Source: an uncultured Clostridia bacterium (lineage in GTDB: Bacteria > Bacillota > Clostridia > Oscillospirales > Oscillospiraceae). From it: a DNA stretch of 5,312 nt. The notes under the pieces were generated by a model, which had not been told where the DNA came from, made no database searches, and saw nothing but the letters and a program-made list of their open reading frames with translations. The stretch lies in the NCBI GenBank assembly GCA_945613045.1, contig CALZAG010000108.1, positions 1 to 5,312 of the forward strand, read 5' to 3'. Made by a program: the position numbers and the translations under genes. This document shows, piece after piece, positions 1 through 5,164 of this stretch (its first letter is position 1; each line of letters starts with the position of its first letter).

Positions 1-16
1 TTCATGGGATAATCAG

Positions 17-1048
17 TCAGACCTTCAGGACCTTGGAGGCCTCGGTGTAAAGCTTTGCAAAGCCGGAGATGCTGGTGATGGCGGCACGCTCGAGCTGGCG
101 GTCGATGAGCCTGTCGTATTCGACGGAGACATCGCCTGCCGTCACCATCTCAAGGGCGTAGCCCTTGTCGAGGCCGATGGCGGTGCCGGCGGGCATCGCG
201 GAGCAGCGGATGAGCTTCGCGCCCAGAGGATTGCCAGGCTCGCCGGTGCCCTGGAAGTTCAGGCCGGTCAGGGGGTTCTGGAACTCGGAGCACTTGAGTA
301 TCTTCATCATGACGTCGGGTGCGGCGAGCATGGTGTTCATGGTGTAGGGGTCGAAGGTGTTCCAGAAGTTCAGCAGCTCCCCGTAGCTGAGGCTGCCCGC
401 GCTTCCGCCGATGACACTGTCGCCGACGGTGAGCTGCTCGGCAGCGTTATCGTTGCCGTCGCCGTTAGTTATCACATCGATGGCGTCCTCAAGGTGCATA
501 CGCATGATCTGACCGCCGATCTGGCGGAGCATGACGGAGAACAGGTCAAGGCGCTGGAAGCGGATTGCCTCGTAGGACGCAACCAGCATTCTTCCGCGCT
601 TTCTGAGGTTTACGAGGTGGTCGGCGGCGCGGATCTCGGTCTGGGGGATGACGGCTCCCTCGCCGACGTAGCGCAGGCTCTTGTCGTCCTCTGAGGCCGC
701 GGAATAGATGGAGCGGTAGTCCATGCCCTCAAAGCGGGTGGTCGTCGCGGTGATGGAGGGCAGGATGTTGCCCTCCTCCATACCGGCCTTTACGCTGCGC
801 GAGACATACTCGGGAAACAGCACTGCCGATTCGGAGGTGGAGAAGAACTTCTCGACAACGTCGCTGCCCGCACCGCGCACCTTGATATCAAAGCGCTTGA
901 GCTGGCGCTGGAAAGCGTCGAGTCCCTCGTAGGGAGTGCCCTTGTAGTTTTCGTTGGGGTCGAGAGTCTCGAGCACCTGCTCGAAGCTCCTGCCGCTCTC
1001 GGAATACATGCCTTTGTCAAGGCGGATCTCGTTAAAATTGTATGCCAT
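17..1048 (-). CDS. HK97-fold phage major capsid protein
   Basis: This is probably the shell-forming major capsid protein (343 aa). The N-terminal 65 or so residues are charged and look helical, so they could be an N-arm or a short cleavable scaffold-like segment. The core seems to start near FFSTSESAVLFPEY (residues 68-81), a pattern common in phage capsid proteins. YVGEGAVIPQTEIR (127-140) resembles an E-loop/beta segment. Residues about 160-195 (ASYEAIRFQRLDLFSVMLRQ and the following stretch to DAIDVITNGDG) fit the long spine helix and its end. Residues 270-343 resemble the A-domain and C-terminal P-domain strands. It ends with TGA at 17-19. It is the last complete gene of the operon and follows the decoration-like gene by 14 nt. 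The start is fixed by AAGGAGG nine bases upstream. The family assignment rests on recognised sequence style and gene order; the fold was not computed. A cleavage site for the upstream protease is likely near residues 58-70, but this is inference. Confidence 0.88.
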   Translation of the reverse strand: MAYNFNEIRLDKGMYSESGRSFEQVLETLDPNENYKGTPYEGLDAFQRQLKRFDIKVRGAGSDVVEKFFSTSESAVLFPEYVSRSVKAGMEEGNILPSITATTTRFEGMDYRSIYSAASEDDKSLRYVGEGAVIPQTEIRAADHLVNLRKRGRMLVASYEAIRFQRLDLFSVMLRQIGGQIMRMHLEDAIDVITNGDGNDNAAEQLTVGDSVIGGSAGSLSYGELLNFWNTFDPYTMNTMLAAPDVMMKILKCSEFQNPLTGLNFQGTGEPGNPLGAKLIRCSAMPAGTAIGLDKGYALEMVTAGDVSVEYDRLIDRQLERAAITSISGFAKLYTEASKVLKV

Positions 1049-1057
1049 GTCTCTTTT

Positions 1058-1064
1058 CCTCCTT
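1058..1064 (-). promoter_or_regulatory. Ribosome binding site of the major capsid gene, overlapping the previous stop codon
   Basis: The minus strand reads TAAGGAGG, in which the TAA stop of the decoration-like gene runs directly into a full Shine-Dalgarno. The spacing to the ATG at 1048 is 9 nt. This supports tight translational linkage and a high initiation rate for an abundant structural protein. Confidence 0.8.
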
Positions 1065-1404
1065 ACATGATGAAGCCAACGACTGCGGCGGCGCTGTCAA
1101 CGCTGATGACCAGGTACTCGCGGCCGGTGTCGGCGGTCTTTACATTGCCGTCGCCGTCGGCGGTGAGCTTTGCGTAGCCCACGGCGGGAGCGGTGCCGGT
1201 ATAACCGAGCTCAACGTAGCCCGCGGTCTTTACGTCGGCAAAGCTGTCGTCAGCCTTTATACATACTCCGGCGAAATTATCGCCTGCCGCGCATTTTGCG
1301 ACGGTTGCGTTCGCGCTCAGCTTCACAAGGGAACCTTTTTCGACGCCGCTTGCCTTCATGAAGGAGAGCACCTGCTCCCCGGCGCCTTCAAAACTAACTT
1401 TCAT
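1063..1404 (-). CDS. Putative capsid decoration (head-stabilising) protein
   Basis: This is a small protein of 113 aa with no signal peptide or membrane segment. It is rich in Gly, Ala, Val and Asp and looks beta-stranded, with alternating patterns such as GDNFAGVCIKADDSFADVKT (41-60), AGYVELGYTG (61-70) and EYLVISVDSAAAVVGFIM (96-113). The ending, a GxxYLVxxVD-type strand followed by a short hydrophobic strand, is typical of small phage head decoration or DUF2190-like cement proteins; I recognise the style, not a specific family. Position is the stronger evidence. It lies between the prohead protease and the major capsid protein, where lambda places gpD. It has a perfect AGGAGG, as expected for a protein made in capsid-like numbers. 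It could instead be a small scaffold or head fibre protein, although its low helix content argues against a scaffold. The start ATG (1402-1404) is fixed by the ribosome site. Confidence 0.65.
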   Translation of the reverse strand: MKVSFEGAGEQVLSFMKASGVEKGSLVKLSANATVAKCAAGDNFAGVCIKADDSFADVKTAGYVELGYTGTAPAVGYAKLTADGDGNVKTADTGREYLVISVDSAAAVVGFIM

Positions 1405-1411
1405 TTCTTAT

Positions 1412-1417
1412 CCTCCT
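1412..1417 (-). promoter_or_regulatory. Ribosome binding site of the decoration-like gene
   Basis: AGGAGG on the minus strand lies 7 nt before the ATG at 1404, inside the 16-nt gap after the protease stop codon. It is the ideal anti-16S sequence at ideal spacing. Confidence 0.8.
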
Positions 1418-1420
1418 GAA

Positions 1421-2314
1421 TTAAATAATGTACTCGTCACCGCAGAATTTGGTGACCTCGCCTCTGCCCGGAAGCTGGGTCAGGGGCGGATAAAGCTTCT
1501 CCGCTCTCTTTTCGAGAGCGCTTTTGAGCTCGCACAGGGCGGTCTCGTCCATAAGGTCGACGCTCTTTTCAAGCGCCGGATGCATGCTCTTATCGCAGAC
1601 AAGGCAGAGCCTCAGCACCTCGGCTTTGAGCTCGCAGAGGTATTTCCTGCCGAGTGCCGCCGCCTTTTCAAGCGCCTCGTATTCCGCGGCGTAGCTCTTG
1701 CCCGCCTCGGTCTCGACGAAGTTTTTGATAACGCCCGCTCCGCGCTGGGCCGGAACCGCGACAAAGCTCCATTCATAGGCATCCACGGCGCCCTCGAGTA
1801 TGGCGCAGCACTGCTTCCCGCCGTACTGCCTGCCCTTGACGTGGCTGCAGGCGCCTATCTCCTCGCCGCATATGCTGCATACGCTTCTGGCGACCGAGCA
1901 GCCGACGCTGGTCTCACGCTTGATGCCGCCGTCGATCTCGGCGATGAGCTCGGCGTTGGACTCCGTGCGCAGCATATAGGCGTAGCCCTTGAGGTACACA
2001 TAGGGCGAACCGTAAGACGTTGTGCGGTCCTTATCCGTAATAAGCTCCGTTCTGTAGATGCGCGCCACCTGATTGCCGCTGCGCCAGTCATGGTCGCAGA
2101 TGCCGGTCACGCCGACGAAAAGCTCGCCGAGCTCGCGGAGCGTGGATTCGGAGAAACGCTCAAAGTCGCGGTCGACCTCGTTGTCGCACAGCAGCACGGA
2201 GAATATGTACACATCCCCGGCTTTGAGCTCCGTTCTGGCAAAGGCGTTCACCGCCTCAAGCTCCTCCCCGGTGCAGACGCCGCCCGCGGCGGTGCCGTCC
2301 TTAATGATCTTCAT
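1421..2314 (-). CDS. Prohead (procapsid maturation) protease, S78/HK97-like
   Basis: This 297-aa protein would be the serine protease that trims capsid components during procapsid maturation. Three blocks support this. FVGVTGICDHDW (66-77) offers catalytic His75. RETSVGCSV (133-141) matches the E-x-S-[IV]-G motif of S78 proteases and offers nucleophile Ser136. AYEWSFVAVPAQRGAGV (179-195) matches the conserved ExSxVxxPAxxxAxV strand. An opening beta strand (35-44) runs into CDNEVDRDFERFS, also usual in clostridial phage homologues. Between the catalytic Ser and the last block lies a Cys/His cluster, C146-x2-C149-x6-C156-x-H158, followed by C169 and C170, which could bind a metal. Residues 200-285 are charged and helical and end in LYPPLTQLPGR; they may act as a scaffold or capsid-binding tail. 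The gene overlaps the portal by 14 nt and has a modest AAGAGG site 9 nt before the ATG. The third catalytic residue cannot be assigned by eye. Confidence 0.85.
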   Translation of the reverse strand: MKIIKDGTAAGGVCTGEELEAVNAFARTELKAGDVYIFSVLLCDNEVDRDFERFSESTLRELGELFVGVTGICDHDWRSGNQVARIYRTELITDKDRTTSYGSPYVYLKGYAYMLRTESNAELIAEIDGGIKRETSVGCSVARSVCSICGEEIGACSHVKGRQYGGKQCCAILEGAVDAYEWSFVAVPAQRGAGVIKNFVETEAGKSYAAEYEALEKAAALGRKYLCELKAEVLRLCLVCDKSMHPALEKSVDLMDETALCELKSALEKRAEKLYPPLTQLPGRGEVTKFCGDEYII

Positions 2315-3458
2315 TGATTTTTACCTCTTCCCAATAGATTTTGTCCTTCTGCGCCGTGTACAGCGCGGCCTTGGCCTCCTCGACCTCGTCCTGCAGGTTT
2401 ATGGCCTCCCACTCGATCTCAAACGGGCAGGCATAGCCGTGCATACTCAGCCACAGGGAGCATATTTTCTCGAGCACCGGCGTGACCGTGCGGCGGATGG
2501 CGCCCAGCTCGCTCGTCATGAGGTCGGCCTGCTGCGCGCTCATCCTCTCGGTGGTCGACCAGTTGAGGCCCAGCAGGAAGGGCGGTATGCCCGTTCTGGC
2601 GATTAGCTGCTCGAGTATCTGGCGCACGGGTACCTCGCTGTCGAGAATCTGGTTATCCGCGCCGATGACCTTGATCTCCACGTCGCCCACGGCCACGAAG
2701 TCACGCACCGCGCCGTTTTTTCCGCACTGCATGGCCGCAGACCACTCGGAGGCTATCTGCTGCGCACGCTCCTGAGCCGCAAGCTTGTCGATGATGTCGC
2801 CCTGGGGCTTGTAGATCACCGCGAAGCGCACATTGCCCGCTCTCTCCCAGTTGACGCCCAGAGACTGATATATCTTCATGAGTATCCCGCAGAGGAAGGG
2901 CATACTGCGGAGCATGGACACGCCGTAAGGCGAATCGGCCTCGGGGTTAAAGGGGGTGAACAGCAGCAGGTTCTGGTACGGCATCGGCTCAACGCTGCCA
3001 GCGTCGTTCGTGCAGCAAAGCTCAAAATCAAGAGGGGTATCTCCCTCGCGGATCTGCACGTCGGCAACGTTGCCGCAGAGCACCGCCGCTATGTCGCGGC
3101 TGCCGCAGGTGACGATTTCGCCCACCGCTCTGCCGCAGGTGATCATGGAGTCGAGGTACGCATCAAGGAAGCTCTGCAGCCCCCTCTGTCCCCTGCCCGT
3201 GTCCACGTTGCGGATGAAGTCATTGAGCTCCTTTTCGGCTTTTTTGTCGCCGCATCGGGCTTCAAAGCCGCCGGTGAGCCTGATGATCTTCATTATCGCG
3301 GCGTCGACCACCGGCACCGCCTCGCGGATGGTGCGGTAAAGCCTCGTCTCGCCGCTGCCCAGCGGGACATAGCTGTCGAGCAGACCGAAGGGGTGCTTCT
3401 CCCCGCTCCTTAGCTGCACCGTGGTGGCGCGGCTTTTTTGTTTTGAAAACAGTTTCAT
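2301..3458 (-). CDS. Phage portal protein
   Basis: This would be the portal subunit (385 aa). Twelve copies would form the ring at one capsid vertex through which the terminase pumps DNA and to which the tail attaches. Recognisable segments are YRTIREAVPVVDAAIMKIIR (41-60), the N-terminal helix common in portals; YQNLLLFTPFNPEADSPYGV (161-180), the Pxx-SPYG turn before the clip/stem; MPFLCGILMKIYQSLGVNWERAG (186-208), a long helix; and ARTGIPPFLLGLNW (287-300), the conserved GIPP-x-LLG motif. This is followed by the polar STTERMSAQQADLMTSEL tract that opens the wing/crown helices. The C-terminus (350-385) is acidic and helical. At 385 aa it is on the short side for a portal, consistent with the compact HK97-type class. 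It starts 4 nt after the large terminase stop and overlaps the protease start by 14 nt. I could not assign it to a specific portal subfamily. Confidence 0.87.
   Translation of the reverse strand: MKLFSKQKSRATTVQLRSGEKHPFGLLDSYVPLGSGETRLYRTIREAVPVVDAAIMKIIRLTGGFEARCGDKKAEKELNDFIRNVDTGRGQRGLQSFLDAYLDSMITCGRAVGEIVTCGSRDIAAVLCGNVADVQIREGDTPLDFELCCTNDAGSVEPMPYQNLLLFTPFNPEADSPYGVSMLRSMPFLCGILMKIYQSLGVNWERAGNVRFAVIYKPQGDIIDKLAAQERAQQIASEWSAAMQCGKNGAVRDFVAVGDVEIKVIGADNQILDSEVPVRQILEQLIARTGIPPFLLGLNWSTTERMSAQQADLMTSELGAIRRTVTPVLEKICSLWLSMHGYACPFEIEWEAINLQDEVEEAKAALYTAQKDKIYWEEVKINEDH
2324..2329 (-). promoter_or_regulatory. Ribosome binding site of the protease gene, inside the portal coding region
   Basis: AAGAGG on the minus strand lies 9 nt before the ATG at 2314, within the last codons of the portal. 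Because the two genes overlap by 14 nt (2301-2314), this site sits in translated sequence, which suggests coupling to portal translation. It is weaker than the sites of the two capsid-shell genes. Confidence 0.65.
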
Positions 3459-3462
3459 ATTC

Positions 3463-4701
3463 CTACCTTTCTACCCACACAGCGCCTATCGGCTGTGCGG
3501 ATCTTGAAATTCCCGCGGCAAAGTAGCGGATGTCGTCCATGGCGTGGTCAAACTGCTTCAGCGGCGCTTCTTTTCCGTTCTTTTCGTCCCAGCGGTATTC
3601 GTAGAACTCCCGCAGGCTGTCGTCACAGCCGCGGCAGATACGGATCTTACCGCTTTTTAAAAGCCCCGCGGTGAGCCTGATACCGCTCAGCACGTCGTTT
3701 TCCGCCTTTTCGGTGCGAAAACCCGCTCTGGTCAGAGCCTCGATGAAGCTTGCTGCCGAGGGATCGACTATGACCCTGCTCGGAACTATGTCGCCGCAGA
3801 GCTCCCTGAGCGCGGCGACGTACTCGCCGTCGGTCTTCTGCGCTCCCTCTTTGCGGGCGTCATAGTAATACTCCCGCAGTCGGTACCAGACTCCGCCGCT
3901 TCTGCCCCACAGGCCGAAAGAACTCGGGTTTTTAGTGCCGTAATCGCAAGACACGATGTACTCCGAGCAGCTCTCGGGAACGGGCGCCAGCATATCCTCG
4001 GTGAAAAAGTCATAGACCCTGCCCGCGGGCAGCACCCATTCGCCCAGAATAAAGCGCCTGTAAAAATCGCCGCTGTACATACGCTTATAGCGGTCGATTA
4101 TGCTCCTTGACAGCGAGGGGTTGTCCTCAAGCGAAAAGTGGATATACAGTGCCCTGCGCTCGTCGGCCTTCTTTATCCACTCAAGATAAAACCAGTGGTG
4201 GGGGCTTTCGGGATTGCAGTTGAACCAGATCTTGCTGCCTGTGACGGAGCACCTCGCGCAGGCCTGCTCGACGAAGGAGCGCGGCATGAGCACCACCTCG
4301 TCCATTAGCACCCCCGCAAGGGTGACTCCCTGGATCAGCGACTGCGAGCCCTCGTCCTTTCCGCCGAACAGCCAGAAGCTGTTGCGCCGTCCCTTATAGG
4401 CGATCTCTATCAGGCCCTTTGACACGAGATCGGTGACCTCAAAGCCTATGTCCCGCAGCACCGGCAGCAGCGGCTCGATAAGATTTCGCCTTATGCTCGT
4501 CTTGGCCTTGCCGCAGATGCCGAAGCGCTCGTTGTCGAAGCGGCGCATAGCCCAGCAGACGAAGGATATGCCCATGCATAGGGTCTTGCCGCTCCTGACC
4601 GCGCCGTCGCAGATAACGGCGTCGAGGTCTCGGTAGGGCGAGGAGTCGCTCCACCAGGAAAGAGCCCTGAGCTGAGTGCGGGAAAAGAAGTCAAATTTCA
4701 C
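3463..4701 (-). CDS. Terminase large subunit (packaging ATPase and nuclease)
   Basis: This 412-aa motor protein would cut concatemeric phage DNA and pump it into the procapsid using ATP. In the ATPase domain, GAVRSGKT (33-40) is Walker A, GVLMDE (130-135) is Walker B with D134 and catalytic E135, and IWFNCNP (158-164) is the coupling motif. The linker GEWVLPAGRVYDFF (220-233) matches the conserved G-E-W-xx-xG-xVY segment before the nuclease. In the RNase H-like nuclease domain, SCDYGTKNPSSF (251-262) supplies D253, IVDPSAASF (311-319) supplies D313, and FDHAMDDIRYF (384-394) supplies D386 and D390. The complete motif set indicates an active enzyme of the PBSX/Terminase_3-like type. The start is a GTG at 4699-4701, overlapping the small terminase stop as GTGA, with GGAGG 7 nt upstream; the first recognisable phage-terminase residues (FSRTQ) follow at once. 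The length is typical. It stops with TAG at 3463-3465, 4 nt before the portal gene. Confidence 0.95.
   Translation of the reverse strand: MKFDFFSRTQLRALSWWSDSSPYRDLDAVICDGAVRSGKTLCMGISFVCWAMRRFDNERFGICGKAKTSIRRNLIEPLLPVLRDIGFEVTDLVSKGLIEIAYKGRRNSFWLFGGKDEGSQSLIQGVTLAGVLMDEVVLMPRSFVEQACARCSVTGSKIWFNCNPESPHHWFYLEWIKKADERRALYIHFSLEDNPSLSRSIIDRYKRMYSGDFYRRFILGEWVLPAGRVYDFFTEDMLAPVPESCSEYIVSCDYGTKNPSSFGLWGRSGGVWYRLREYYYDARKEGAQKTDGEYVAALRELCGDIVPSRVIVDPSAASFIEALTRAGFRTEKAENDVLSGIRLTAGLLKSGKIRICRGCDDSLREFYEYRWDEKNGKEAPLKQFDHAMDDIRYFAAGISRSAQPIGAVWVER
3466..3470 (-). promoter_or_regulatory. Ribosome binding site of the portal gene
   Basis: AAAGG on the minus strand overlaps the final codons of the large terminase, 7 nt before the ATG at 3458. 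It is a modest match, further reduced by the TAG stop codon (3463-3465) within the spacer. The short 4-nt intergenic gap suggests that re-initiating ribosomes also contribute. Confidence 0.5.
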
Positions 4702-5015
4702 TCATCGTCCTCCGTTCCGAGCAGCTTTGCGGACTTGTCCAGCGCCGCATAGAAGCCGTCGCCGCGCACCTCCGACTCGTTCCGGGCGTTTTTCAGCTCG
4801 ATAAGCTCGCGCAGGACCGCAAGCTTATTGACGAATTTGAGCTCGACCTCGCCCTTTGGACCGCGCTTTATTTCGCTGAGCATCGACAGATCAAGACCGT
4901 CGAGGACGGACATATCCTCCCGGTCGAGATAAAGCAGCTTCACGGCGTCGTTGGGCGATGATACCGCGAGCTTTTCGAGAAGCTTATCCGCATACGCGGA
5001 TCTTTTCTTGTTCAT
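4698..5015 (-). CDS. Putative small terminase subunit, short form without the N-terminal helix-turn-helix
   Basis: The protein has 105 aa. Its place directly before the large terminase, with coupled translation, points to the DNA-recognising small subunit. Residues 44-74, from SMLSEIKRGPKG through VELKFVNKLAVLRELIELKN, match the pattern in the C-terminal half of XtmA/Terminase_2-type small subunits, where SEIKRGxxGxVExKFxDKLxALxxL forms the beta hairpin and helix used for oligomerisation and large-subunit contact. The N-terminus (NKKRSAYADKLLEKLAVSS) is only a short basic helix, whereas relatives of about 140-180 aa carry a helix-turn-helix there. A longer frame is excluded by an in-frame TGA at 5022-5024, so the short form is genuine at this locus. 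The tail (GTEDDE) is acidic. The start ATG (5013-5015) is supported by GAGAGGTG 7 nt upstream. Function is inferred from position plus partial similarity. Confidence 0.72.
   Translation of the reverse strand: MNKKRSAYADKLLEKLAVSSPNDAVKLLYLDREDMSVLDGLDLSMLSEIKRGPKGEVELKFVNKLAVLRELIELKNARNESEVRGDGFYAALDKSAKLLGTEDDE
4709..4713 (-). promoter_or_regulatory. Ribosome binding site that fixes the GTG start of the large terminase
   Basis: GGAGG on the minus strand lies 7 nt before the GTG at 4701, inside the last codons of the small terminase. No in-frame ATG offers a better start. The arrangement, with the GTGA stop/start overlap, indicates translational coupling of the two terminase subunits. Confidence 0.75.
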
Positions 5016-5022
5016 AAAAATT

Positions 5023-5030
5023 CACCTCTC
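5023..5030 (-). promoter_or_regulatory. Ribosome binding site of the small terminase gene
   Basis: GAGAGGTG on the minus strand lies 7 nt before the ATG at 5015, separated by AATTTTT. It contains an in-frame TGA (5022-5024 overlaps its end), so this ATG is the first possible start of the gene. Confidence 0.7.
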
Positions 5031-5055
5031 AACCATAGGCTGCATCGGGGCAAAA

Positions 5056-5075
5056 CTTGTACGTTTGCGTGCAAG
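5056..5075. repeat. Imperfect inverted repeat in the operon leader
   Basis: CTTGTACGTTTGCGTGCAAG has arms CTTG-T-ACG and CGT-G-CAAG around a TTTG centre. It lies between the second terminator and the small terminase ribosome site. As DNA it is a 7-of-8 matched dyad of operator size. As RNA it pairs fully (one U-G) only on the plus strand, which argues for a DNA-binding site rather than a hairpin in the operon transcript. No strong promoter is visible next to it. Its role is unknown. Confidence 0.3.
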
Positions 5076-5076
5076 C

Positions 5077-5113
5077 AAAAAAAATTTCGGCGGTTTTTTC
5101 GCTGAAAACCGCC
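5077..5113 (-). terminator. Second intrinsic terminator before the small terminase
   Basis: On the minus strand a 9-bp stem (GGCGGTTTT and AAAACCGCC, 5089-5113) encloses a 7-nt loop. After GAAA it is followed by eight T residues (5077-5084). The U tract begins 4 nt after the stem, so it is somewhat weaker than the first terminator. It is directed toward the phage operon and could block read-through into it. Confidence 0.65.
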
Positions 5114-5132
5114 TTTGCAGCCCAAAAAGGGC

Positions 5133-5164
5133 AAAAAAAGACCCGACAGCCGAAGCTGTCGGGT
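5133..5164 (-). terminator. Strong intrinsic terminator with UUCG tetraloop at the end of the structured RNA
   Basis: On the minus strand ACCCGACAGC, loop TTCG, then GCTGTCGGGT make a perfect 10-bp stem (5141-5164). This is followed by C and seven T residues (5133-5139). It is a textbook rho-independent terminator. On the plus strand the hairpin is not followed by a T tract, so it works in one direction only and defines the 3' end of the RNA encoded upstream on the same strand. A small GCCC/GGGC hairpin (5120-5132) follows it. Confidence 0.88.

Noticed and set aside
1..16. ATG on the minus strand at 3-5 as the start of the next gene
   Set aside because: Only two bases of coding sequence would be inside the window and no Shine-Dalgarno precedes it after the capsid stop codon, so it cannot be supported here.
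1358..2317. A long open frame of 319 codons on the plus strand opposite the protease gene
   Set aside because: It mirrors the GC-rich codon pattern of the protease, has no clear ribosome site, shows a composition rich in Ala, Leu and Arg with no recognisable motif, and runs against the operon. The minus frame has clear protease motifs.
5031..5090. Possible promoter for the operon (TACAAG or TATGGT as -10)
   Set aside because: Neither has a credible -35 at proper spacing, and the TATGGT would start transcription inside or beyond the ribosome site. Not enough to call a promoter.
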